DNA of 64,000 nt from Eupeodes corollae (Eukaryota; Arthropoda; Insecta; Diptera; Syrphidae), in the NCBI RefSeq assembly GCF_945859685.1, contig NC_079147.1:108235525-108299524 (forward strand). The letters run 5' to 3'. The position numbers and the translations under genes were made by a program. The stretch's first letter is position 1. Each line of letters starts with the position of its first letter. Of this stretch, positions 53,275 to 64,000 are shown piece after piece. The notes beneath the pieces were generated by a model. That model was not told the origin of the DNA. It saw only the letters and a list, made by a program, of their open reading frames with translations, and did no database searches.

Positions 53275-54499
53275 CAGTTGTGTTCAAAAAAAAATAGGAG
53301 TGACTGTACTTTTTAGATTAAATCGTGACTCAAAAGTTGTATAGTTTTTTTTAAATTAATTTTTTCTTTTGTACAAAATAGGAAATCCAGACCTTTATTA
53401 ATTATGCTTAGAGACTACTTTGTTTAAAACAAATAACGTAGTAAAAACATGAATATTATCAAAATAAACAAAAACAGATTGTTCAAATTAATATGAGTGC
53501 ACAACATAAAGTACGCTCAGCTGGAATTTTGTTCCATGTTTCCTTGACTGCGTCCAACAACTTTTCGAAGTTAAGGGTCTTCGTCGAGAAACACCCTTTT
53601 TCACATCTGACCATTCATTTTTTTATGGGATTGAGATCAGGCGCCTGAGCTAGCCAGTCCATGACCTCAACTCCATTGACCCGAAACCATTTCTTGGGGA
53701 CTTGCTGGTGTGTTTGGGTCGTTGTCTTCTTGAAATACCCATTTAACTGGCAACTCGCATGAAGGAGCATCACACTGGACATTATATTCACATAAACGCG
53801 CTGGTACATCGTGCCAATAATTTGATGTATGGGGCCAACACCAGCATATGAGAAACTGCCCCATGCCATCACTTAAGCACCTTCATGCTTTACCATTTTA
53901 ATAGTGTACCGGTGCTTAAACTCGGAAATTTCTGGACGTTGGACGCAGGCTTATTTAACGACTTCTTGCCAATTTCAAACGAGCGGCTAAATGTTTTTTT
54001 GAATCGGAAAGATTGTGTTCCAACAATCCCCTTCTTATTGTTACGCTACTTACTGCCAGTCCTAGATCTTCCTTTCGGTTAAAGCGAACAATACGACAAT
54101 CGTTTTTTTTTATGATTTCCCGTTTTTCGTCGGTGCAGTGCTTTCCTCGGCCCACTTAATAACCAAACTGGTTTAGATATTCCATATTCCAACTATTTAA
54201 TGTTCCTAATTTAATTTAGATACCTACTGTTTATTTGCTTTAAGTTTTTTTTGTCTTTTAACGTACAATATAACTCAAAAACCTATTATTTTGAATAGCC
54301 TGATTGAGAGTAAAGATCATTTGATCTCTGGTTATAAATGCAAAAGGTTATGAATTGCAAACCAGTTCATTGTTTTATCAGTTGTAATGTCCCGTTAAAC
54401 TTAGCGGTAGAGAAATGGGCTGATTACCAGTATACACATGATATAAAAAACACTTGAGCAAATTTTGTAAAAGCACTCCTATTATTTTGAACACAACTG
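53275..54499 (-). mobile_element. Full-length Tc1-like transposon with TIRs and TA target sites
   Basis: Both ends are present. The left end reads CAGTTGTGTTCAAAAAAAAA then TAGGAGTG from 53275. The right end read inward on the minus strand is CAGTTGTGTTCAAAATAATA then GGAGTG to 54499. TA dinucleotides flank at 53273-53274 and 54500-54501, the Tc1 target. Length is 1225 bp. The minus-strand transposase is broken: MGRGKHCTDEKREIIKK (54155), SSVTIRRGLLEHNL (helix-turn-helix), KHLAARLKLA, then WGSFSYAGVGPIHQIIGT, MYQRVYVNIMSSVML, WVFQEDNDPNTPA (second Asp, near 53730) and VMDWLAQAPDLNPI (about 53650). The catalytic Glu that should follow NPI is lost in an A-run with a frameshift. Transposition by this copy is excluded; the ends might still be mobilised in trans. 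Confidence 0.92.
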
Positions 54500-54501
54500 T
54501 A

Positions 54502-56490
54502 TATTCCCTAAGATTGTTGTTATGGACGAATTCAATGTTCACAATTCGTCTTGGCACCTGAAAGAATTTTTTCTAAGATTGTTGTTGGAGAACAAAAAAA
54601 AAGATATTGAACAACCGTATTGGGAGGACCAAATTTGTGTAAGACCAACCATCGATGCAAGAAATACTGCAAAGCCTCAAAGGCAGAAAGAATTGTTGGT
54701 CTTTTGTAAAAAAAAAAACGTTCGTTGTAAGTGGGACTTGCTTGTAACGCACTTTGCTGCGAGTCCAGCATCAATGCAAATTGTCACAACTCCCCGTTAC
54801 ACGTTAATGAATTTTTGCGATCAAATCCTTATATACATCGGCTAATCCAGATGGTATCCTGCGTAAACTTTTTCGTCTATCCTATTCTTCTTGGCTCGTT
54901 CCGAATAGATGGGGATAAGAATTTAAAAAAAAAAACGAACCCTTTTTTATTTTATATTATCGTCAGATTGCTATAACTTCTACTAATATGAACCGTTATA
55001 AATTAAAAAAAAAAGATAACATGAAAGATGGGCTCTGAATAACGTCAATCTTAGCTGATGAAATAACTGGAAAAGGGCTTCATTTGGTCACAGGAACATA
55101 AAGAACATTATTAAAATAGTGTTCTGTAATGTTTGGCACTCAGACAGACTATTTAAAGCCGTACATAGATTTTAACCCAGTAGCACAAACAAAAACAAAA
55201 AAAAAGGACTGGATAGAAAACAGGGTCATATAAATAAAGGATGTTTCTATCTTTCCAAAACGGGGGTAGGGTCTGGCATCTTTTCATATAATCCTCCCCT
55301 AGAAATATCAATATAGCTTCCAAATTGCTGCAGTGTCGCTAAGGATCTTTCTTCAAACTATTTGGAAGACAAATGCATAGACATAGCCAAGCAGCAATCA
55401 AGACCATATCTGTTAATGTCACAAAGTCATGACTGGTATAGGAAAACACGCCGCCGCCGTAGGGAACTTCTTTTACGTGACATTGACAGTAAGCCATATA
55501 GATAGATAGATGGATAGATAAATTCTTTTTTTTTCTTATTAAAGTTTAACAATAATTCTTACCAAGCAATATAGTATCAAGGATATAAAGACCAATAGGG
55601 CAGGTAAATAAATAAATCCACCAAAGTTTAATTAAAATCGAAAACAGCAGCTGGGCAGCTCTTGAAAATTAAAGAGTTTCTAGAAATCTATGGCCAAAGA
55701 TTTCTAAAAGTAAAACAAAATTCATTATGCAATTAGGTAGGCCTTCGCTGTCCGGGTCACAACTCATCTGGCACCGGGTAACAACTCATAGAATGGGTAC
55801 CGGCTCATCTGACTTATGTTAAAGATTTGAGGACATTCACTTTGTATGCGAATGCCCAAGCATCCTTTCGTTGCGTCGCGTAAATTGAACCATTATTATG
55901 GTAATAAGCACGATTTAAAAATATTGTTCAGAAGTAGGTTAGGTAGGTATATAATAATGCATCCTTAAGGTCCGAGAAATTGGATCACTTTGGATTCATT
56001 GTGCTCCCTAGGAAAGGCGGAAGGATTGGGTAATGTGCGGGTGGCTCCCTCAAACATTTTTATTTCTGGGAAAAATTTAAGAATGTCTCTAGGACTAGAT
56101 CGAATTTTCTGTCTGTGTACATTCACACTCTCTTTAACAGGCCACCTGTTTTTAAACTGAGTGAAACCTAAGTAGGTGAGGATTCCGATTCTACGGAATT
56201 TTATATTCATGGGTATAGCTTTGTGCCGTATATATTAGGATTGATGTTGCCTATCAACTTTTATTAAAACACGGTCACTGTACTAACTCCTTCTTTAATT
56301 TCATGTCGTTAAAACTTTCCGTGAATAAGCACATCATTCACTATTGTTTTCTCTTGACTTGTTTCTTACCCTGGTAAGTACACTATTAGTATTCTATCTT
56401 CTTTAGGCATATCTGACCATTGTGTCATATCAGCAAATTTTTCTTGTAAAAACTCTCCAGTTAAAGAAAGAGCTCCTAAGAGAACCGTTT
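54502..56490. other. Tract with a weak exon candidate and possible LINE 3' debris
   Basis: A 107-codon plus frame (54522-54845) starts right after the Tc1-like element and shows no known motif. 55336-55510 has an acceptor-like TTGCTGCAG followed by a 55-58 codon frame ending SQSHDWYRKTRRRRRELLLR plus DIDSKPYR and a stop; whether it is an exon is uncertain. A GATA-type microsatellite is at 55499-55520. 55960-56215 has a minus-strand 81-codon frame without known motif. Confidence 0.3.
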
Positions 56491-56499
56491 GGCAATACG

Positions 56500-57298
56500 A
56501 GAAAGTCAACTAGGACGGTCTCAATAATTACTTTACTGGTGGCCCCACGGCTACGTTTTGTCTCATTTTTATAAATGATCTCCTGTCTGCTACTTTTAAT
56601 ATAATTCATTGTTTCGCTGACAATAGCACACTTAGCTTTTCATATTCGTTTCCAGACTCACAACCCTCCTCTTCGGATGTAAAACTGCAACGGCACAATA
56701 TATTAAGCTCATTAAATTCCTACCTACACAGCATTATACAATGGGGAATGAAAAACCGTGTGGAATTTAATGCTTCGAAAACCCAATTCTGTCTTGTATC
56801 GTTAAAGCGAGATAAACTCTCTTTACCACTATCTGTGAGTAGCAATGGCACCAACGAAACGAAAAATCTCGACATCCTCGAAATGTGCATCAGCAACCAC
56901 CTTTTGTGGAGCGATCACACACGATGTCGCGAAAAATTCCCCAAGATGCTAGATTTTCTAGGCCGATGCAAGAAGTTTGTATCCCCATCTGATCTGGTAG
57001 CTATCTACAAAACTTATATACATACGTCCAAAGCTTGAGTGCTGGTGCTCCTGCAACTTACTTAAGCCTCTTGGATAGTATTGAAGAGCATTTAAATTGA
57101 TAGATGATAATATCATCATAGGTTCATTTACTTCGCTTGAACATGGTCGTAAGGTGACTTGTCTAATCCTTTTTCACCGTTATTTTAACGGTTTATGCTC
57201 TAGTAAAATAAACCCTCTATCCTTTTCTAGTGCTCACACCTTTACTGCATAATAAGGGTAGTAATATCCTCTTGAGTGTGTGCTTATTATAAAAAAAC
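56500..57298 (+). mobile_element. LINE family C 3' half (C6)
   Basis: The plus strand has a GATLCLIFINDLL-like block (about 56545-56585), FADNSTLSFSYSF (the YADD block as FADN, about 56610-56650) and MKNRVEFNASKTQFCLVSLK (56748-56807). Then follow NLDILEMCISNHLLWSDH, FLGRCKKFVSPSDLVAIYKT (to 57020), a frameshifted C-terminus, and the 3' UTR to about 57298. The UTR ends in TGTGTGCTTATTATAAAAAA. This copy is less decayed than C1 or C2 and gives the best view of the family's C-terminal half. The 5' half is absent. Confidence 0.78.
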
Positions 57299-59826
57299 AA
57301 CATATTCAAGGGTCGGCCACCATATCAAACATACCTATGTTATCTTTGGCCATACAATCATTGTATGCATCCACAGAATGGTTTTGGGGCTTGGGCCCCA
57401 TCTTTCGTTTTTTCACAAGTGAGTCTATTTATATTGAAACAGCAAATCAAGTGACAGCTCTCAAAAAGACCAACTCTGAAAAAAAGTATAGCTAGATTGA
57501 AAACCACACCTCTAATACAAAAAAAAATCCTTAGATAAGAACTAGCACTCAAAACCTAGTGACACAAATGTTGTTTCCAAAAAAAACGTGATTTTATGAA
57601 AACAACCTTTTTCATTTGACTCGTTGTTAAAAACAAATCACGTAGTTTTAACCTTGAATACCTATAATTTTAACTTATTATTAGCAATATTATTATTTTG
57701 CCGTTGATTAGCATTTGTTTCAATCACTAATAATAACCATACTAGAAGAAAATTACTTAATAACAACAATCAATATGATTTTTAAGATAATTTAAACATA
57801 CTGACAGTCAAAGACACAATTCAAAAAAGTGTTTGGCCTTTATTAATTCATATACAGACCGCTACGGTACGTCTCAAAGTATAACTTCTCAATTCTCATC
57901 TCTAAAAAGAAAAGGAAACAATTAAAAACTAAACATTTAATTAATACATAACAAATCTACGTTCCTATGTTATGTACCAATTTGATTAAAAATGGGTTTT
58001 TGTCTAGCTATTTATTTGTTTTTCTAGTCACCCACCGGTATTTTTATCAACTACTGCACCTTTTTCCAATCGGTGCGGTGACGGCGGCGTGGCGGTGTTA
58101 AAAAACATTAAATTAATGTTTTATCTTTGAAACAAATAATAATTTATAAAAATACAACAACACTCATCAAATAAAACAAATTCCAAAGAAAATACTCGAT
58201 TGGAAGTGGAGCTTGTACATGATTTAAAAAGCTATTATTGAATTGTACCTATATTGTTGATTAGATAAACCAACAACAATGTTATTCACATCTTTCTCTA
58301 GATAGACTCACTGAGGCCCACACTCATGATTCAACTGGGACTGGGGTGGGGGTTTTGTTTAGGTTTTCATTGCTTCTTACGCTTACGGTTATCTTAACAC
58401 CTACGCTCATGTTGCATCTGCTTGATTTTTTTCAATTTTTGTTTAAGGCAATAGCTACTTCCACTTCTCCCACCAATTCACACACCTCGTTTCATTTTTA
58501 TCGTTTGTACATTTTGTTCAAAGGGGTGACTCAGAGAAAAGGAATGAAACAAGAAGAAAAAATGTTTAAAATTCACTTAAACCGCAAGTTGAATAATATC
58601 AGCTGATACAACACTAAAATAAATTTTAAATTTTACATGACGACATAAGTTAGATTTACTTAATTGCATCAGGACTTCAAGTTGTGTTCCTATATATATA
58701 CGAGCATATAAAATAAAACCAAAAATGCAACACAGAACACACCGAGAGAGATTGGTTTCGATTTAAAAAAAATAAAACTTTTTGTTCGCTGGAAACGAAA
58801 ACCTGACCATGATTTCTTGGAATCTTGAATTTTGACGATTGAAATGATCGCCACAAGCCAAAACAATAATTCAGTCAGCGCCAGTGATTGCTGCTGAATA
58901 AAATAAATATGTAGGTAGAAGTAGAAGTAGAAGGTGTACCTACAGAGGAACAAAAACATACATACAACTCAAGGTATATGAGTGAATGTGAGGAAACGCA
59001 GCAGCCAGAGGGTATACAGCCAGAGTTATACCACCAGCAGCGTGGGTGGTTATATTTAGCCCACGATAGTTTTCATTTGAAATATCATTCATTCTTCTTT
59101 CTATAACCCACAGTCGTAGACACATTTTGAAAAGAGAGAGATTACAGTCTGGCACAAGAAACAACGGATTTTGAAACATTTTACTTTACCCTTTATTTCA
59201 ACTTGTTTAAGTTTTAAAAAAACTTTTCCTATTCTTGTCATAACCTTGAAAAATAAAATCTTTTAACCTTCCGAAGGCAAGGCTTTTTGCCTTATTGAAT
59301 TACATCTGCTGTTGTTCATCATCCCATCACCTTTTATAAAAAAAAAACAATAATGAAACTGAAAATCAATTATTATAATTTATTAAAGATCGAGTATTTA
59401 CATTAAAAGAAACTGAGAAAAGTATCCTTTTGAGGTTTTATAAAAAAGTAGTGGAGTGATGGGTAACCCCACTTGGCATCGGAAGGTTAAGATTTCAGTT
59501 AAAATAAAGATTCTATAATAATTAAATATTATATAGTCTACATCTTGTATCCAACAAGGCAATCAACTTACTTGAATTGAAGTTTTAGTCCTCCTAACTT
59601 AAAATGTTTTATGTGAAGAGGACGAATTTTATAAACACACAAAAAATAAAACTGTTGAAACTTCTGTCATCGTTATTTCAATAAATATGAGTTTTAAAAA
59701 CCTCGTTTTGACTTTTATTCCAACTTTAACTATTTATCAAAACTTCAACAACAAGATACTGTTTAGATAGTAACTCTTATGACATCGAATCTAGAATTAA
59801 ACTGAATCTAGTTTCAACAAAATACG
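57299..59826. other. Unique-looking tract, no recognised gene
   Basis: AT-rich with small GC-richer islands at 58030-58110 (CGGTGACGGCGGCGTGGCGG) and 58970-59060. No transposon blocks, and no exon with both a good acceptor and a conserved-looking frame. Several 60-90 codon frames lack motifs. Confidence 0.4.
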
Positions 59827-59829
59827 TAA

Positions 59830-60749
59830 CGGCTCGCGTACACTTAAACAGAATTATCGCCCGATATCCGCTTGGAACAATTTGGACGACCATCTCGGAC
59901 GTTCGACTGCATACACTACTTCCGACCGCGGACGATATCGGTTTGGAGTCTGAGTTTGTGAAGCTTGGATGTAAAGATACAAATTTTTTAAATGGAAGAT
60001 CTCAAAGAAATGTATATTTTTGAAATTCATATACATACCTTCATTTAATGCGTCAAGACGTCGTCGTCGTCGCTGTGTATGGTTTCATGAAATATTTATA
60101 AGAAAACAACTGAAGATTTGCATTACAACCCATCAAATGTTTCAATCTAAAGGTATTCTTGATCGACGTTACAATTGTTTCTTTTCATAAGCCTTCCAAA
60201 TCTTTGAGAAGTATAACGCTGATTTTAGTTATATGCACCGATTTTTCATAGAGTTTTGGTAGAGTTGTTGTGACATGGGTATCTCAGGTCGCGATTCTAT
60301 TGAGGTTCCCAGCTGCGATAACGGTGGGGAAGTATGCTGTGGTACCTCTGGTTGAGGTTCTTAAATACCTGAAGCCAGTTGCGGTTCCGTATCATCTTTT
60401 TGGCTGGGACTCCTTATTTCATTAGTTTTGATAAATATAAAAGTGAGTTATATTAAGCCCAACTAGACTTCCTGTTTTTGTCCAGTCAGTTCCATCACTG
60501 AAGAAACTTTGACAAAGCTGTTTAGCAAGGGTATGAATTTTGGAAGAATTGACTCGATAACTGACGAAAAATCCAAACATGTTTGGGTTATGTCGGTTGA
60601 TCGGTTATTATCGGGCGTTTTAGGACGATGCGGCTTTTAGTGGTGTACGCGCTCTCTTTAATTTTTATATGTTTGGTTCGATTGGCCGAGTTCGGCCGAC
60701 AACGTCCGAGCAAAATTCGGCTGATAACGGATTAGGTGTACCCGAGCCA
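59830..60749. mobile_element. Inverted-repeat DNA transposon flanked by TAA (possible PIF/Harbinger relic)
   Basis: The ends mirror each other. The left is CGGCTCGCGTACACTTAA, and the right read inward is TGGCTCGGGTACACCTAA, followed by further loosely matching CGATAT/CGGCCGA-rich subterminal sequence. TAA flanks both sides (59827-59829 and 60750-60752), the usual 3-base target of PIF/Harbinger elements. Length is 920 bp. The minus strand inside has an interrupted Ser/Pro/Gln-rich reading (about 60410-60240, with EPQPEVPQHTSPPLSQLG) that could be the DNA-binding partner protein of such an element, but I cannot confirm it. No transposase domain is seen. Confidence 0.55.
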
Positions 60750-60765
60750 TAAGAAAAAACCGGTT

Positions 60766-61245
60766 CAGTAAACAATCAGCCAACAGCCGTACGTTTAAGG
60801 AACGCGAGACAGTCTATTTCTTGCCGTGTACAAGAACTTGGCCTTTAGCAGACTTTAACTTGTTGAATTTTGCGTCGAGACTTAGGACTACACCCGTACA
60901 AGATCCAACTGACCCAAGAGCTCAAAGCTCACAACCATAGACAACGCCGTTTGTTCGGTCACTGGGCCTTAAATCGTTTTGAAGCGGACCCTAATTTTAT
61001 CAGTGACGTTTCGCATTTTTGGATGAATGGCTATGTTAACAAGCAAAATTGCAGTATTTGGGACGACACCAAAACACGCGAGGTTCACCAGGAGATAATG
61101 TATCCTCAAAAAGTTAACGCTTTGTGTGGATTTTGGGTGGCTTAGTTGTTCCGTATTTTTTTTTGAAAACGACATTAGTGATGCGATCGCTGACAACAGC
61201 GAGCGCTACATAACGATTCGGGCAGACGGCAATGCCACACCCATA
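60766..61245 (+). mobile_element. Tc1/mariner-superfamily transposase relic (M2)
   Basis: The plus strand (60870-61145) reads LRRDLGLHPYKIQLTQELKA, HNHRQRRLFGHWALNRFEAD, FISDVSHFWMNGYVNKQNCS and REVHQEIMYPQKVNALCGFW. The ordered blocks are those of the linker and first catalytic Asp (ISDxxHFW) of the M1 family. Upstream in another frame is a possible helix-turn-helix portion (about 60790-60860). The second and third catalytic residues are not present. The copy ends near 61245, within 20 bp after a possible DDE boundary, and begins just after the TAA-flanked element. Confidence 0.78.
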
Positions 61246-61399
61246 ACTATTTATTTATTAAATTTTTAATTGTAAATTTTGTAAACTTTAGTATTGAAGA
61301 ATAAAAATCTAAATCTAAAAAATCTAATCATAACGATCGCGATGATAACGATGTACCACACGCCCTTATTGAAAAATCCTATATAACGGAAAAAAGAAA

Positions 61400-62300
61400 T
61401 TTTTTTAATGGTTTGGACTTCTTGAGGATATGGAAGGACCACTTCTACAAACAGCATAACGGCGACGAAGTAACAAATTAAGCTGTCAAGCAGGATGATG
61501 CATTCAATATAGACGACGAAAGCCAACAATCCCGGCTTTCCAATTTAGACGATGTAAAAATTGTTATATCTAAGCTAATGCCGAACAAAGCCACTGAAGC
61601 ATATGGCTTGAATACCGAGCTCTTCAAAGCAGCTGGAGATAATTTGGAGCATGTTATAAAGAGCTATGTGTAGTTTCCGCATTTCTGCCAAAATCGTCCG
61701 TTTGTGCAGGATGACCATAAAGAATTCGAGCTGGTCCATAAAGGTTGGAAACAACTTGACACAACCTTTCGGTGTAAAAAAAAATGATGCGCTTTCATGT
61801 GATTTCTCTAACATACTTGAAAGAATAGTGAAGAGCTCCCGTGTCAAAACTAAAGGCACTATCTTTCAAAAGTCTCTCCAATTACTGGCGTATGCTGATA
61901 ACACTGACATAATGGGAAGATCTCAGTTTGATGTCAACATGGTTTTGTGAGTAATGAGCCGAAGTACACGCTATCATCTAGAAAGGACTTACAAAACCAA
62001 CACCTCGGTGAAAACGTCACCATCAACAGATTTAACTTTGAGGGGAATAAAGACTTTGTCTACCTAGGCTCCGCTAAGCACATAGAAAACAACACCAACT
62101 CTGAGATCAAACGAAGAATTACTCTTGCTCTCTCTCAAGCGACCAAACTGTCGATATATAATACCCTCATTATCCCCGTCCTGCTAAACGTTGCAGATGC
62201 ATGGACTATAACTAAAGTGGATGAAAGCCCCTTGGGTCGTTTTGAGAGAAATGTTTTTTGCGAGATCTAGCCAGAAGAATAAAAGTCCAACGACTGAGAT
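61400..62300 (+). mobile_element. RTE-clade LINE fragment (T8)
   Basis: Starts in the linker (RIWKDHFYKQH near 61430, MPNKAT-AYGLNTELFKAAGD near 61578-61640). After a deletion comes MCSFRISAKIVRLCRMTIKN, then SSWSIKVGNNLTQPFGVKKN, DALSCDFSNILERIVKSS and LQLLAYADNTDIMGRSQFDV (61666-61935; YADD reads YADN). After another short deletion it goes on with PKYTLSSRKDLQNQHLGENV, FEGNKDFVYLGSAK, RRITLALSQATKLSIYNTLI, IPVLLNVADAWT and ESPLGRFERNVF (to 62270). The open pieces are fairly long, so it may be among the younger RTE copies. The 3' terminus is not found. Confidence 0.78.
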
Positions 62301-62639
62301 GACAAAGTAAGTCTCTTAAATTGTATACATGACTCTACCCTAGATGCTGCAGGTATGTACATACAAAAGACGGCAATGAAAAGTCTTATACAAACTGTAC
62401 CAGTTTTATTTAAATTAAGAGAAGCCCGAATGTATTTAAATAAAGACTTTCAAATCTGAAGTTCGACTCTTTAAAATAATATTAAGAATCCAACCACGAA
62501 AAAATTTCCTAGTGGACAAAGCGCGCTCTAGGAGAATAAAGAAGCAAGGTACAAACACAAAATAAAATCTTGAAAGCGCCAAAATATAACTCCATCGAAA
62601 GCAATCGTATCTGTTTCATCATTCCCGATGGCTAACTTG
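62301..62639. other. Unassigned tract
   Basis: Between RTE T8 and the unidentified open frame. No supported feature. Confidence 0.35.
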
Positions 62640-62649
62640 TGTAAAAAGG

Positions 62650-63209
62650 ATTCTTCGATTATATGTTGGCACAGAAAATCCTTCAGACAACCTCAAAGAA
62701 CTTGTCATATTTATTATGAAAGTCTACGCTGACATAAAAACAAAGCCATCATGTAAAAATGTTCCGTTTCACATTTTCAATATGCTAAAAAGATCATTAA
62801 CTTGCGGGATGACCTTAAGAACATCCTTATAAGAACTATAAAAAAAAATTCATTCTTTGTTGCTTGCTATGACCAATCACACATAAGAGAGCTAGCTCTC
62901 CGAACATTAATAAAGGCAAGACTACTTAGAAACGGCAAGGAAGTTCGTGAGTTTCAACTTCCTAAGCTACAAATAGATACATCTAATTACTACGAATTAA
63001 TAGACTGGTCGAAGGAAAAAGTAACCGAACCACCAATGACAATGAAATACAGCGATACAGAAATAGCGAATGTGATTTCTTCAAAGGACAATTTAATGTT
63101 TTTGCAGAACTTGCCTTGTCACACTCAAGCAGTAGAAAATTGCGTTTTTAGCAAACAAATAGCCTGCAAGCTCTGCTATTCGCCTCAAAACTTCGTCGCA
63201 GTGGACTAA
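62650..63209 (+). CDS. Unidentified 135-residue open frame, probably mobile-element derived
   Basis: An uninterrupted frame (62802-63209) encodes MRDDLKNILIRTIKKNSFFV, with SHIRELALRTLIKARLLRN, QLPKLQIDTSNYYELIDWSK, EKVTEPPMTMKYSDTEIANV and QNLPCHTQAVENCVF. The upstream part (62665-62800) continues the same kind of protein in other frames (DNLKELVIFIMKVYADIKTK), so the original gene was longer and has frameshifts before 62802. I recall CHTQAVE(R)xV-type proteins as uncharacterised multi-copy arthropod sequences, but I cannot name the element or function. It is not a LINE, Tc1, Harbinger or pogo block. The 408-base clean frame is among the longest in the window. It sits between RTE T8 and LINE D4. 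The start at 62802 is only the first ATG after the last frameshift. Confidence 0.45.
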
Positions 63210-63249
63210 CAACATTGGCTACTCCGTAATTCTTAGGTAATTAGAATCA

Positions 63250-64000
63250 ATTCCAAAGTACCACAGACTACACCATCTCCAATTCGACAAAAATGTCGAG
63301 ATTTCTATACCTCCCAGATCCTTCTGGGAGGAAAGGACATTCCTGGAAGATGGTTCAATCCATTTTTATACAGATGGTTCAAAAACAAAAGAAGGAGTTG
63401 GTGGAGGTGTGTACTGTGAACGACTCTCTTTCCGCCTTCCCAATCATTGTAACGTGTTCCAGGCGGAACTTTTGGCAATAAGGGAAGTCTTTTCCTGGCT
63501 CAAAGAAAACGTGATATCAACATCTGATATCCGTATTTTCTCTGATATCCAGGCCGCTATCAAATCTCTGGACTCTGTCTGTACAAACTCTATAACAGGA
63601 GATGGCACAACAGTTTAATATTCACCTTTAATGGGTGCCGGGCTATAGAGACATTCCAGGTAACTGTGAGGCAGATGAACTCGCCAGGAACGGTACAGTA
63701 CAGCCCATCCTACCACGTTTGGCACATGCTGGCATACCAATCGCTACTAGTAAACTACTGCTAATGCAAGACTCTGTGAGGAGGGCAGGCACCAGGTGGA
63801 ACAACATCATTACGTGTCAAGTCCCAAAAAATATCTGGCCAACAATGGATTTAAAACGTTCAAGGTGCTTGCTCTCTCTAAGTAGATCGCATATAAGCTC
63901 GATAATAGGTGTCATAACCGGACACTGTCTAATAGGAAAGCACGCCACGAGACTAGGCGTATTCTCAAATGACTTTTGCAGAAGCTGTATGGACGAGGAT
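63250..64000 (+). mobile_element. LINE family D RNase H region, runs off the window (D4)
   Basis: The plus strand has IPPRSFWEERTFLED-like residues, then HFYTDGSKTKEGVGGGVYCE (RNase H start, first Asp, 63360-63420), FQAELLAIREVFSWLKENVI (Glu of the active site, 63460-63515), STSDIRIFSDIQAAIKSLDS (second Asp as FSD, 63516-63575). After a frameshift follow GNCEADELAR (third Asp region, about 63665-63695), RRAGTRWNNIITCQVPKNIW, PTMDLKRSRCLLSLSRSHIS and FCRSCMDED (zinc finger start). The domain is nearly complete, with one or two frame changes. The rest of the element is beyond the right edge. This copy is the reference used to recognise D1-D3. Confidence 0.82.

Noticed and set aside
58346..58606. 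86-codon plus-strand frame, signal-peptide-like start
   Set aside because: The hydrophobic start comes from T-rich sequence. No cleavage context, no homologue recognised and no splice signals.

Overview
The window is AT-rich nuclear DNA of an insect, almost certainly a fly. The one host gene that can be named with confidence is Nuak, an AMPK-related kinase. Two spliced coding exons with short, typical insect splice signals lie on the minus strand at 5651-6084. The rest is mostly intronic or intergenic DNA packed with old, broken transposable elements. No bacterial operon, CRISPR array, rRNA or genuine tRNA gene was seen.

Layout: 1-5650 is the large Nuak intron after the second visible coding exon. 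It holds pieces of three jockey-type LINEs, an RTE-type LINE, a tRNA-derived SINE and a PIF/Harbinger transposase relic. 5651-6108 carries the Nuak exons. 6109-23000 lies upstream of Nuak and contains a SINE, RTE and I-superfamily LINE relics, CR1/jockey-like LINEs (called C here), an unclassified repeat R, a mariner-like relic and long AT-rich tracts. A GC-richer island near 22.2-23.1 kb is a weak candidate for the Nuak promoter. 23.7-38 kb has two more large R copies in opposite orientation, an RTE nested inside another LINE (family D), an RTE with a 188-bp tandem triplication, an unidentified 97-codon open frame that ends at a good splice donor (31.1-31.4 kb), and a GC-rich, well-spliced candidate terminal exon of an unknown plus-strand host gene (35562-35691). 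38-64 kb contains a pogo-like transposase relic, more RTE, C, D and F LINEs, several SINEs, a Tc1-like transposon with both inverted repeats and TA target sites (53275-54499), a TAA-flanked inverted-repeat element (59830-60749), a second mariner-like relic and an unassigned 135-residue open frame (62802-63209).

The most informative signal is the SINE family. It has at least seven sizeable copies plus fragments. Its head resembles tRNA-Asp, with a good B box, and its last ~32 bases resemble the 3' end of the RTE LINEs in this same window. This is the expected signature of a SINE that borrows the reverse transcriptase of a partner LINE. Several insertions can be ordered in time: SINE into RTE, SINE into repeat R, SINE and LINE F into LINE C, and RTE into LINE D, three of them with target-site duplications. 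Family letters A-F and R are labels for this window only; clade names come from motif reading, not from a database search.
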